A stretch of 64,000 nucleotides of DNA from Persephonella hydrogeniphila. Lineage in GTDB: Bacteria; Aquificota; Aquificia; Aquificales; Hydrogenothermaceae. The stretch covers positions 186,001-250,000 of the forward strand of contig NZ_OBEI01000002.1 in NCBI RefSeq assembly GCF_900215515.1. The letters are read 5' to 3'. A model generated the notes under the pieces. That model worked only from the letters and a program-made list of their open reading frames with translations, did no database searches and was not told the DNA's origin. Positions 8,814-17,470 of this stretch are shown one piece after another. Positions within the stretch are counted from its first letter, which is position 1, and each line of letters opens with the position of its first letter. The translations under genes were made by a program, and so were the position numbers.

Positions 8814-9668
8814 ATGGAAGATTTTATTTATCAGCTTTCTAAAGAGATACTTTCAGATCTTCATCTTGAAAAGATGCTTATAAACATATCAGATAAGATA
8901 AAAAGCTATATAGGAGCAGAAAGGGCGTCTCTGTTTGTGTATGATGAGAATGATAATACCCTTAATTCTGTTGTTTTACTGGCTGATACAGGGAAGATAA
9001 AGTCTGTACAGATTCCCGTTTCAAAAGAGAGTATAGCAGGGTACACAGCCCTTTCAGGAAAAATTCTAAATATAAAAAATGTTCATGATTTTGATGAGCT
9101 TTACAGAATAGATAGAGAACTCAGGTACCACAGCCACTGGCTTTATATTCCTGAAGTTAAGACAGAATCTGTGATATCTGTACCTATAACAAGGGATAGA
9201 AAGGTAATAGGAGTATTTCAGGCTATTAATAAAGAAGGGGGATTCACAGAAGAAGATGAAAAAAAATTGAAAAAACTGTCTCCTTTAATTGCTCTTGCTA
9301 TAGATAGGGCTATCTATCTAAACAGATTAGAGATGTTAAGAAGTATAGAAAAAACTGTATTAGAGAATATAAGAGAAGGGGTTGCACTGGTAGATCTAAA
9401 CCTGAAGGTAAAAGAGGTTAACTCGTCTTTTATAGAAATGCTTGGTTACAGATTTACAGAGGAGGATATAAAAGAAAAAAATATCTTTGATATTATTCCC
9501 CGTCTGAAAGAGTACAAAAAAAAGATAGATTTTGTAGTGGAAAATCAGATATCAGAAGAGATATCCCTTGAAATCATGAGAATAAAGATTATACCTATAA
9601 ACTGGGAATGCTTTACCAGAAAAGATATAAAATATCTGGCGTTGATTTTTAATTTTCCCCACGGGTAA
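8814..9668 (+). CDS. GAF-PAS sensory protein
   Basis: This 284-residue soluble protein has two sensory domains and no visible output domain. A GAF domain (about 15-165, with YIGAERASLFVYDE, SVISVPITRDRKVIGVFQAINK) is followed by a PAS domain (about 175-284, VLENIREGVALVDLN and IEMLGYRFTEED). No transmembrane segment, kinase or GGDEF domain is present. It is packed between proS and a PilB/GspE ATPase with 3-6 base gaps, so it is probably co-transcribed with the ATPase and could modulate it, for example by binding a cyclic nucleotide or small ligand. That link is inference from position. Confidence 0.8.
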   Translation: MEDFIYQLSKEILSDLHLEKMLINISDKIKSYIGAERASLFVYDENDNTLNSVVLLADTGKIKSVQIPVSKESIAGYTALSGKILNIKNVHDFDELYRIDRELRYHSHWLYIPEVKTESVISVPITRDRKVIGVFQAINKEGGFTEEDEKKLKKLSPLIALAIDRAIYLNRLEMLRSIEKTVLENIREGVALVDLNLKVKEVNSSFIEMLGYRFTEEDIKEKNIFDIIPRLKEYKKKIDFVVENQISEEISLEIMRIKIIPINWECFTRKDIKYLALIFNFPHG

Positions 9669-9671
9669 GGA

Positions 9672-11402
9672 ATGAAGGTAAAGGTAAAAAGGGCTTCTCC
9701 AGAGAAAAGTTTTATAGAACTGATAACAGAAAGGTTAGGGCTTTCTCCTGAAGAGATACAGAGATTTCAACAGATTGCAAAAAAAGAGAAAAAAAGTCTA
9801 TTACAGGTTCTTATTGAGCAGGGCTATTCTGAAGAAGAAATAGCAAAAATAAAAGCTGATTACTTTGGATATAAGTTCGATAGGCTAACCAATTACGTTC
9901 CTCCTGAGGATATAATCGATATATTCAGCAAAGAATTCCTGAAGGAAAGGCTTGTTCTTCCCCTTAACTATGAGGGAGGCATCCTCAGAATTGCTATGGT
10001 TGAACCTACAGATATGGTCAGTATAAACGAGGTGATAGAAAGGCTGAAAAAACATGGTATAGAAATAAATGAAGTAGATATAGTAGTAACAACAAAAAAG
10101 CAGATTCTTGACAAAATAGAGCTTATTTTTGAAGAAACAAAAAAGATAGAAGAACTGCTTAGTATTTTAAAAAGTGAATCGGAAATTTCTGTTGAAGAGA
10201 TAACAAAAGAAGAATCTATATCAGAGAAATCTTCACCTATAATAGCCCTTGCAAATAAAATTGTTGAAGATGCCTATAAAAAAGGTGCTTCAGATATACA
10301 TATACAGCCAACAGAAAAAAGTTCTATTATAAGAATGAGGATAGATGGAGATCTTACAGATTATCTTGTTCTTCCCAAATATGCCCACGAACCTCTTATA
10401 ACAAGATTTAAAATAATGTCAAATATGAAAATAGACGAAAAAAGAGTTCCACAGGATGCAAGGATAAATTTTGAGAGGTACAATCCAAACATAAAAGTAG
10501 ATCTTAGGGTTTCTACAGTTCCTTCTATATATGGAGAAGACCTTGTAATGAGACTTCTTCTTAAAACAGGAGCTATACTTGATTTAACAAAGCTTGGTTT
10601 TTCAAAGAGACATCTTGATCTATACAGAGAAACAATTAGAAAGCCTTACGGGATAATCCTTCATGTGGGACCTACAGGCTCTGGAAAAACAACCACTCTT
10701 TACTCTGCTTTAAAGGAGATAGATACCCCAGAGAAAAAGATTATAACGGTAGAAGATCCGGTAGAGTATACACTGGGAGGCTCTATAGTACAGACAAGTA
10801 TAAATCCACTGGCAGGTTATACATTTGCAAAGGCAATAAAAGCGTTTCTCAGGCACGACCCTGATGTAATGCTTGTTGGAGAGATAAGAGATCTTGAAAC
10901 AGCAAGGATTGCTGTTGAGGCTTCTCTTACAGGACATCTGGTATTCTCCACGCTTCATACCAATGATGCAGTTTCGACTATAACGAGACTTGAGGAAATG
11001 GGAATAGAAAGCTATCTTCTTGCAGATTCTTTACTTCTTATATGTGCCCAGAGACTTGTTAAAAAGATATGTAATAACTGTAAAACAGAGTATAAACCAT
11101 CCAAAAAAGAAGAGATTGTGATAAAAAATGCCGGATTTGAGGTAAATGAGAACACAAAACTCTATAAAGGGTTAGGATGTAAAATATGCAATTTTACCGG
11201 ATATAAAGGAAGAACGGGAATACACGAGCTTTTAAAAGTAGATGAAGAGATAAAAGGTATGCTTATAGAGAAAAAATCAACGGAAGAGATCAAACAGACT
11301 GCTATACAGAAAGGGATGAAAACTCTAAGACAGGACGCTGTGATGAAGGCTCTTGAGGGGATTACAACAATAGATGAAGTGATTAAGGTAACTATACAGT
11401 GA
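9672..11402 (+). CDS. pilB: Type IV pilus / type II secretion assembly ATPase (PilB/GspE)
   Basis: This hexameric ATPase powers pilus extension or type II secretion. Its 576 residues begin with a MshEN/GSPII_E N-terminal domain (about 15-150). The core follows with Walker A GPTGSGKTTT near residue 334, the Asp box, Walker B (MLVGEIRDLETA) and the His box (STLHTNDA). A zinc-binding tetracysteine lies near 460-510 (CNNC and CKIC). Choosing PilB over GspE needs genome context, since no other pilus or secretion gene is in the window. The 3' end overlaps the converging TauE gene by 11 bases. Confidence 0.9.
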   Translation: MKVKVKRASPEKSFIELITERLGLSPEEIQRFQQIAKKEKKSLLQVLIEQGYSEEEIAKIKADYFGYKFDRLTNYVPPEDIIDIFSKEFLKERLVLPLNYEGGILRIAMVEPTDMVSINEVIERLKKHGIEINEVDIVVTTKKQILDKIELIFEETKKIEELLSILKSESEISVEEITKEESISEKSSPIIALANKIVEDAYKKGASDIHIQPTEKSSIIRMRIDGDLTDYLVLPKYAHEPLITRFKIMSNMKIDEKRVPQDARINFERYNPNIKVDLRVSTVPSIYGEDLVMRLLLKTGAILDLTKLGFSKRHLDLYRETIRKPYGIILHVGPTGSGKTTTLYSALKEIDTPEKKIITVEDPVEYTLGGSIVQTSINPLAGYTFAKAIKAFLRHDPDVMLVGEIRDLETARIAVEASLTGHLVFSTLHTNDAVSTITRLEEMGIESYLLADSLLLICAQRLVKKICNNCKTEYKPSKKEEIVIKNAGFEVNENTKLYKGLGCKICNFTGYKGRTGIHELLKVDEEIKGMLIEKKSTEEIKQTAIQKGMKTLRQDAVMKALEGITTIDEVIKVTIQ

Positions 11403-12126
11403 TACTTCTGTATATGAAGTATATACCAAACACTGTTATGCTTATAGATACACTTTCTTTGAATCTCTGGGTTGACAGTTTTCCTGTCAGCTTATTCCCT
11501 ATATAAGCCCCTGAGAAAACAGCCAGTACTCCCGGGAGTAGTATCTGTAGATCGAATAACTGGAGGAGTTGAGGGGATATGCTGTAAAAGAAAATTCTTT
11601 CTATGTTTAAAGCTGTAAAAATCAAAGATAAAAGGAATTTAAAATCTTTTTTGTTGTGGACTGTCTGATTAAGATAGAGGGCATACAGGGGACCTGCCCC
11701 TCCAGTCAAACCTGAGACTATTCCTCCTGATATTCCTGTCATGACTCCAAAAACAGTTTTATGTTTTCCCTGTATAAAAATCCTTTTCCTCTGTGCATAA
11801 AAATCGTACAGCCCTGTTAAAAAGACTATAATCCCAAAAATAAGCTCTATTTTTCTGTGATCTAACGCTTCCAAGAAAAAACTTCCTATTCCTACTCCTA
11901 TAAAAGAGAAAAATATAAGGAGTAAAGTATCTTTTAGGAAAAATTTCCCCCTGTAGTTTATAACCGTTAAATAAGCGGTTCCTAAAAGGGCTATAACAGA
12001 TAGAGATACGACAACCGTTTTAGGATCATAAAAAAATAGAAGTATCCCTGTTGATATTATTCCTGAGCCTATTCCCAGAAGACCCTGAACTATCCATCCG
12101 ACAAATATGGCTATAAACGGTATCAT
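11392..12126 (-). CDS. TauE/SafE-family membrane permease
   Basis: This 244-residue inner-membrane protein belongs to the TauE/SafE (DUF81) family, whose members export sulfite, sulfoacetate or related anions or move sulfur compounds. About eight hydrophobic segments are visible. The paired glycine-rich repeats typical of the family are GIGSGIISTGILL near the N terminus and GISGGIVSGLTGGAGPLYALYL in the middle. Its ATG directly follows the ychF stop, so the two are co-transcribed. In a Sox-bearing organism sulfite export is plausible, but the substrate cannot be read from sequence. Confidence 0.8.
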   Translation of the reverse strand: MIPFIAIFVGWIVQGLLGIGSGIISTGILLFFYDPKTVVVSLSVIALLGTAYLTVINYRGKFFLKDTLLLIFFSFIGVGIGSFFLEALDHRKIELIFGIIVFLTGLYDFYAQRKRIFIQGKHKTVFGVMTGISGGIVSGLTGGAGPLYALYLNQTVHNKKDFKFLLSLIFTALNIERIFFYSISPQLLQLFDLQILLPGVLAVFSGAYIGNKLTGKLSTQRFKESVSISITVFGIYFIYRSITV

Positions 12127-13239
12127 TTAGACATTAAATCTGAAATGTATTACATCACCATCCTGAACAACATAATCTTTCCCTTCTATTCTGAGTAGAC
12201 CTTTTTCCTTTGCTTTTTGCAGTGAACCGGCTTTTATAAGTTCTTCATAATTTATGACCTCTGCTGCTATGAAGCCCCTTTCGAAATCTGAATGGATCTC
12301 TCCTGCTGCCTGAGGAGCCTTTGTCCCCCTTTTAATAGTCCATGCCCTTGCCTCTTTTTCTCCTGCAGTAAAGTATGTAATAAGATCTAATAAACTGTAT
12401 CCTGTCCTGATCATTCTGTTCAGTCCCGGTTCAGATAAGCCGTAGGCTTCAAGCAGTTCTTTTCTCTCTTCCCTTGGTATTTCTACAAGCTCTTGCTCTA
12501 CTTTACCGCATAGAACAACAACAGGGGCATTTTCTTTTTCTGCCTTTTCTTTTATAGCTTTTACATGGGGATTATCTTTTCCTTCCGGTAGATCTTCTTC
12601 ACTTATGTTTGCGACATACATTACAGGCTTCAGTGTAAGGGGAAAAACTGTTTTTTTCAGGTATTCAATCTCTTCATCTTCAAATTTTTCTGTATGTGTT
12701 CTCAGAGGCTGGATCTCTTCAAGAATTTTTTTTGCCTTTTCTAATACAGCTGCTTCAAATTTTGCTTCTTTGTTTCCTGATTTTGCAGGCTTTATAACTT
12801 TTTCTAACCTTTTTTCGACAGTCTGTAAATCTGCAAGTATAAGCTCTGTTTCAATGATTTCTGCATCTCTAACAGGATTTACAGAACCTTCAACATGTAC
12901 AACGTCAGAGTCTTCAAAACACCTTACTACGTGGGCTATAGCAGATACATTTCTTATATTGGATAAGAACTGATTCCCAAGACCTTCCCCTTTGCTTGCA
13001 CCTTTAACCAGTCCTGCTATATCAACAAACTCTATATTAGCAGGGACTACTCTCTGGGAGTTTTCCATCTCTGCCAGTTTGTAAAGTCTTTCATCAGGCA
13101 CATCTACTACTCCCACATTGGGATCTATTGTACAGAAAGGGTAATTCGCGACTCCTGCTTTTGCTGTTTCTGTAAGTGCATTAAAAATTGTTGATTTACC
13201 TACGTTTGGAAGACCTACAATACCTACGTTAAGTTTCAT
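12127..13239 (-). CDS. ychF: Redox-regulated ATPase YchF (Obg-like)
   Basis: YchF is a ribosome-associated P-loop ATPase of the Obg/TRAFAC class. The 370 residues show the G1 loop GLPNVGKST near the start, the [17 protein letters not shown] switch, a coiled-coil insert and a C-terminal TGS domain. Where true GTPases have NKxD, this protein has ANISEED, the change that gives the family ATP preference. The ATG follows a GGAGG-like site by about 6 bases. Length and motifs are typical. Confidence 0.96.
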   Translation of the reverse strand: MKLNVGIVGLPNVGKSTIFNALTETAKAGVANYPFCTIDPNVGVVDVPDERLYKLAEMENSQRVVPANIEFVDIAGLVKGASKGEGLGNQFLSNIRNVSAIAHVVRCFEDSDVVHVEGSVNPVRDAEIIETELILADLQTVEKRLEKVIKPAKSGNKEAKFEAAVLEKAKKILEEIQPLRTHTEKFEDEEIEYLKKTVFPLTLKPVMYVANISEEDLPEGKDNPHVKAIKEKAEKENAPVVVLCGKVEQELVEIPREERKELLEAYGLSEPGLNRMIRTGYSLLDLITYFTAGEKEARAWTIKRGTKAPQAAGEIHSDFERGFIAAEVINYEELIKAGSLQKAKEKGLLRIEGKDYVVQDGDVIHFRFNV

Positions 13240-13290
13240 TTTGCCTCCTGATTAATTTTTGGGAGAAATTTATGATATTTGTATAAAATT

Positions 13291-13578
13291 TCAAACTGAT
13301 TGTACAGTTTCTTCACTGTTTTTATGTTCTTCCTGAGAAAATATTTTTTTGAGCCTTTTGTAGGCATCTGTTTTGTTTAGAAAAAGTGCTACCTTTCTTT
13401 CATCTGGGGTTTCGTATATCAGTTTGATCTGATGTTTTTTGATAGGTTTTAATACAAGATCAAATTTTGTGCTGTTTCTGTAACCGCTGATCCATATTTC
13501 TCCGGTTTTCTCATATATAAAAAAATGGTAACTGTTTTCTTCGGATATCTTTTTTAAAAATTTAGTTATCTTTTCCAT
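13291..13578 (-). CDS. Hypothetical protein, 95 residues
   Basis: I do not recognise this protein. It is small, soluble and basic, with alternating predicted strands and a C-terminal helix (DAYKRLKKIFSQEEH), no signal peptide and no cysteine. An AGGAGAG lies 6 bases before the ATG, which supports real translation. It is upstream of ychF on the same strand with a 51-base gap and divergent from the methyltransferase gene. Confidence 0.6.
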   Translation of the reverse strand: MEKITKFLKKISEENSYHFFIYEKTGEIWISGYRNSTKFDLVLKPIKKHQIKLIYETPDERKVALFLNKTDAYKRLKKIFSQEEHKNSEETVQSV

Positions 13579-13663
13579 TTCACTCTCCTGTTTAGTACAG
13601 TCCGGAATATAATATTATCAAAGGTTTTTTGTACGATTGCAAGCTAGATAAAGGAGTTTAAGG

Positions 13664-14293
13664 ATGAAAAGTTGTGGATGCAAAAGCAGATTTAATGCAT
13701 TTTTTATGAAAAATCTTGAGTGGTATTTGCATCATGTTTACGGTAATTATAAAAAATCTCTTTTTTCAAAATTAGGAAAGGATGTTTTAGAAATAGGAGC
13801 TGGAACAGGAACGAACCTTCCATATTACAGGCCACACACCAATCTTACTGTTGTTGAACCGAGCAGAGATATGCTCAATTACTTTTTAGAGAAGGCTGAA
13901 AAATATCCGTTAAATATACATGTGGTAGAAGGGTTTGCAGAAAGACTTCCATTTGAGGATAACAGTTTTGATGGTGTAGTTTCTACACTTGTTCTGTGCA
14001 GTGTAAGTTCACCTTCTCAGGTTTTGAAGGAAATAAAAAGGGTGTTAAAACCGGGAGGTGTATTTATTTTTATAGAGCATGTGAAAGCTCCTGAAAATAC
14101 TTTGACAGCAAAACTTCAGAATATAGTTTATCCGGGATGGAAATGGCTTTTTGAGGGATGTGATGTGAAGAGAGATACAGGAAGTATAATAAGTTCTTTC
14201 TTTCCTGATGCTACTTATAAAAAAATCAGATTTAACAGTCCTTTTATACCGGTAAACTACCATATTATAGGCTATGGAACAAAAAGGAATTGA
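13664..14293 (+). CDS. Class I SAM-dependent methyltransferase (METTL7/UbiE-like)
   Basis: This 209-residue methyltransferase has motif I EIGAGTGTN (residues 43-51), an acidic end of strand 2 (VVEPS), the FDGVVSTLVLCSV motif IV and the post-motif LKPGGVFIFIEH. The C-terminal WKWLFEGCDVKRDTG stretch resembles the METTL7/phospholipid-methyltransferase-like branch. An N-terminal CGC precedes the helix used as substrate cap. The substrate is not evident. It overlaps the M28 peptidase by 20 bases, so the pair is co-translated. Confidence 0.8.
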   Translation: MKSCGCKSRFNAFFMKNLEWYLHHVYGNYKKSLFSKLGKDVLEIGAGTGTNLPYYRPHTNLTVVEPSRDMLNYFLEKAEKYPLNIHVVEGFAERLPFEDNSFDGVVSTLVLCSVSSPSQVLKEIKRVLKPGGVFIFIEHVKAPENTLTAKLQNIVYPGWKWLFEGCDVKRDTGSIISSFFPDATYKKIRFNSPFIPVNYHIIGYGTKRN

Positions 14294-15131
14294 AAGGGTT
14301 TACAGAGATGTTGAATTTTTGACATCTTTAAGACCTTTCAGGAATTATCTTAATACAGATTCTCTAAATAAAGCTTCTCACTATATCTATGAAAGTTTCA
14401 AACAGTACTCAGACTGTGTCTCTTTTCAGGAGTTTGAAGCCTATGGGAATACTTATAGAAATGTTCTCTGCTCAATAAATACAGAAAAGGAAGAAAGGAT
14501 TATTATAGGAGCTCATTATGATGTTGCAGGAGATACTCCAGGGGCTGATGATAATGCAAGCTGTATTGCTGGTTTGCTTGAGATCCTAAGGCTTCTTTAC
14601 GATAAAAAAACCCGTCACCGTATAGATTTTGCAGCCTATGTTCTTGAAGAACCTCCTTTTTTTGGAACAGAAAAAATGGGTAGTTTTATACATGCAAAAA
14701 GTCTGTATGAGAACAGTGTGAAGATCAAAGTGATGATATCCCTTGAGATGATAGGATTTTTTTCAGATAAAAAAAACTCACAGCAGTTTCCTCTGCCTTT
14801 TATGAGGTTGTTTTATCCTGATACAGGTAACTTTATAGGAGTTGTAGGTAATACCTTTCAGCGTAAGATAACAGTAAGGATAAGGGATTTGATGAGAAAA
14901 GGTTCAGATATACCGGTTTATTCTTTAAATGCACCCTCTATAATTCCGGGAGTGGATTTTTCAGACCACAGAAATTTTTGGCGTTTTGGATATAATGCTG
15001 TGATGATAACAGATACGGCATTTTATAGAAATCCGAACTACCATAGAAGAACAGATACAATAGCAACACTGGATTTTGATAGGATGTACAGTGTTATAAA
15101 ATCGGTTGCTTACGCTGTGCTAAATCTGTGA
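14274..15131 (+). CDS. M28-family zinc peptidase
   Basis: This is a predicted co-catalytic zinc aminopeptidase of the M28 family (285 residues). The metal and catalytic residues can be followed: HYD (His81, Asp83), PGADDNAS (bridging Asp92/93), LEEPPFFGTE (Glu125/126) and a C-terminal His in NYHRRTDT. No signal peptide is obvious, so it may act in the cytoplasm, unlike many secreted relatives. The start lies inside the methyltransferase gene (20-base overlap). The 3' end overlaps the converging diguanylate cyclase gene by 12 bases. Confidence 0.82.
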   Translation: MEQKGIERVYRDVEFLTSLRPFRNYLNTDSLNKASHYIYESFKQYSDCVSFQEFEAYGNTYRNVLCSINTEKEERIIIGAHYDVAGDTPGADDNASCIAGLLEILRLLYDKKTRHRIDFAAYVLEEPPFFGTEKMGSFIHAKSLYENSVKIKVMISLEMIGFFSDKKNSQQFPLPFMRLFYPDTGNFIGVVGNTFQRKITVRIRDLMRKGSDIPVYSLNAPSIIPGVDFSDHRNFWRFGYNAVMITDTAFYRNPNYHRRTDTIATLDFDRMYSVIKSVAYAVLNL

Positions 15132-16388
15132 GCTATATACTACTATCCTGTTTCTACCTTTTATTTTTGCTTCGTAAAGTGCTTTGTCTGCTTTGTTAAT
15201 AAGTTCATCGATATTTCTCGTATTATCTGGAATTTCTGAGTATCCTCCTATACTGACTGTTATTTTTTTAAATGGGGAGCTCTGATGGGGAATGTTTTTA
15301 TTTAGAATATCATTATGAATCTCACCAGCTAAAATAGAGGCCTTGTTACCGTCTACATTAGAGAATACAACGACAAACTCTTCTCCTCCCCATCTGCTTG
15401 CTATATCTGTAGGTCTCCTTGTATGCTTTTTGATAATAGCTCCTACCTCTCTTAGAACCAGATCTCCCTTCAGATGTCCGTATTTGTCATTATAATTTTT
15501 GAAATAATCAATATCTATCATAAACACAGATACAGGGAAGTTTTCCCTTATAGCCCTCTTAAGCTCCCTTTCAAAGAACTCTTTTAGCTTTCTTCTGTTT
15601 GCAAGACCTGTAAGTTCATCATACTCAGACAGAACTTTTAGTTTTCCTGTTAATTTTTCTAACTCATTCTTATCTAAATAAATTTTTAAAGAAGATAAAA
15701 AGTCTTTTCTTATGTAATACTCTAAGATGTATCCTCCAATCATGCCTATTATGTTAGCTGAGCCGAGGAAGAAAAGGTTTGATATCAAATATTTAGAGTC
15801 TGAGCGCAAAAAATACAGGTCTACAGCAAGATATATAAGGATGATGATAAGAGAAGAGATAGAACTGTAAATAAATGGAATACCTGAGACGGTATACACA
15901 AAAAATATCACTAAAAATATACCTGCATAGTAAACCTGGGCTTCAAAAGGAGAGATTACGAACATCATTCCTATTATAGATAAACCTGCCATTACAGCTA
16001 TAAAACAGTACGCTACATACACTTTGAAATGGTCTTTGCTTAGAAAAAGATAAAAAATAAAGGGAGATAAAATAAGGAGAGTAAAAGCCCTTATACCCCA
16101 CAGCTGTCTGTATATATCTGGAAAAAGGATGAGATCAGCAATTCCAAAGAATATATAGATCATTATGCCAAAGATAAGCATTACTTTTATTCTGAATATA
16201 GATTTTGCAAAGTAGTATTCCTGAAAGAGTTCTTCAAGCTTTTCAGGAAAGCATATATAAATTCTGTTTTTTCTGGAAAGCTCTTTCTCTATTACATTTT
16301 TTAAGGATTCTATGTTGTAGTTCTTAAACAGATCATGATACCACCCTTTACTCTTATTTATTAGCTTGTCTATTTCTTTGTCAAGCAT
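15120..16388 (-). CDS. Membrane-anchored diguanylate cyclase (GGDEF)
   Basis: It makes cyclic di-GMP from two GTP. The 422 residues start with a soluble stretch of about 65 residues. About six hydrophobic segments (roughly 66-230) follow that could be a MASE-like sensor, then a short coiled region and a GGDEF domain (about 255-420). The active-site motif is GGEEF (near residue 336). An RPTD placed five residues before it is a canonical RxxD inhibitory site, so product feedback is likely. The substrate-binding DIDYFKNYND and LANRRKL segments are intact. The signal sensed is unknown. Confidence 0.9.
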   Translation of the reverse strand: MLDKEIDKLINKSKGWYHDLFKNYNIESLKNVIEKELSRKNRIYICFPEKLEELFQEYYFAKSIFRIKVMLIFGIMIYIFFGIADLILFPDIYRQLWGIRAFTLLILSPFIFYLFLSKDHFKVYVAYCFIAVMAGLSIIGMMFVISPFEAQVYYAGIFLVIFFVYTVSGIPFIYSSISSLIIILIYLAVDLYFLRSDSKYLISNLFFLGSANIIGMIGGYILEYYIRKDFLSSLKIYLDKNELEKLTGKLKVLSEYDELTGLANRRKLKEFFERELKRAIRENFPVSVFMIDIDYFKNYNDKYGHLKGDLVLREVGAIIKKHTRRPTDIASRWGGEEFVVVFSNVDGNKASILAGEIHNDILNKNIPHQSSPFKKITVSIGGYSEIPDNTRNIDELINKADKALYEAKIKGRNRIVVYSSQI

Positions 16389-16475
16389 ATTTTTCTCTTT
16401 TTTCTCTTTTTATTAGTTTTTAAATTTAACAGGAAAAACTTTATAAACAACCGTGATTTTTGTTATCCTTTAAAG

Positions 16476-17459
16476 ATGGGAAAGATAAGAGTTAAGCATT
16501 ATCTTATAAATGAAAAATATGAAGATCCGGGGATAGTTATAGAGGTAGATACCCTTGGAGAGTATATACTCTTTGATGTGGGGAATATAAGGAGATTGGA
16601 TAGACACCTTATCAAAAAGATAAATAAGGTTTTTATAACCCACACCCATATGGATCATTTTGTAGGCTTTGATACTTTGCTGAGGAATAAGATAGGAAAA
16701 GAAGAAACAGTAGAGATTTTTGGTATATCTCCACTTGCAGATAATGTTTACTGCAAGCTACAGGGATATACATGGAACCTCGTAGAGTACGAACCAAGGC
16801 TTGTATTCAAGCTTAAGCAGTATAACGAGGGACTTTTTGAAACATTCCAGTACGACATAAAAAGAAAGTTTGCAAAGGATTTTGTATCTGAAGAAAAGGT
16901 AAACACAGATACTATCTATGAAAATGATTTTTATCGGGTAAGATTTGCTGTTTTAGATCATAAGATACCTGTTATGGGGTACTCATTTGAGTATAAGGAC
17001 AGGCTTTTACTGAAAAAAGGGAAAATAGACGAGCTTCCACTAAAAGGCAGAGATATAGGAGAGTTTAAAAGATTTCTTCAGAATGAGGAAAATAAAGGAA
17101 AAACTTACAAAATAGGAGACAAAGAGTACAGCTGGGATTATTTAAGGAGCGAGTATGCCTATATTCAGAGAGGTATTAAAATCTCATATATAACAGATGT
17201 TGTATTTTCTGAAGAAAATGTAAAAAAGATTGTAAATCTTGTTAGAAGCTCTGATGTTCTGTACTGTGAAGCTGTTTTTCTTTCTAAAGATAAAGAACAG
17301 GCATCAAAAGTTTACCATCTGACAACAGATCAGACAGCGTATATAGCAAGAGAAGCAGGTGTAAAAAAACTTGTCGTTTTCCATTTTTCAAGGAGATACG
17401 GAAATAACAAAGAAAAGATCCTTAAGGAGATCAGGGAGTTTTTCCCTGAAGTTGAGTAG
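16476..17459 (+). CDS. Ribonuclease Z-like metallo-beta-lactamase hydrolase
   Basis: This 327-residue metallo-beta-lactamase-fold hydrolase is related to RNase Z. The zinc motif THTHMDH (His56, His58, Asp60, His61) is followed by a distal Asp in YITDVVFS and by HLTTDQTAYIAREAGVKKLVVFHFSRRY. That last segment matches the HST...AGVKKL...H.S.RY pattern at the RNase Z C terminus. Sequence between the motifs is longer and unusual, and the flexible exosite arm typical of RNase Z is not clear. It may process tRNA 3' ends or act on another phosphodiester. Confidence 0.7.
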   Translation: MGKIRVKHYLINEKYEDPGIVIEVDTLGEYILFDVGNIRRLDRHLIKKINKVFITHTHMDHFVGFDTLLRNKIGKEETVEIFGISPLADNVYCKLQGYTWNLVEYEPRLVFKLKQYNEGLFETFQYDIKRKFAKDFVSEEKVNTDTIYENDFYRVRFAVLDHKIPVMGYSFEYKDRLLLKKGKIDELPLKGRDIGEFKRFLQNEENKGKTYKIGDKEYSWDYLRSEYAYIQRGIKISYITDVVFSEENVKKIVNLVRSSDVLYCEAVFLSKDKEQASKVYHLTTDQTAYIAREAGVKKLVVFHFSRRYGNNKEKILKEIREFFPEVE

Positions 17460-17470
17460 GTTATTTCTAT

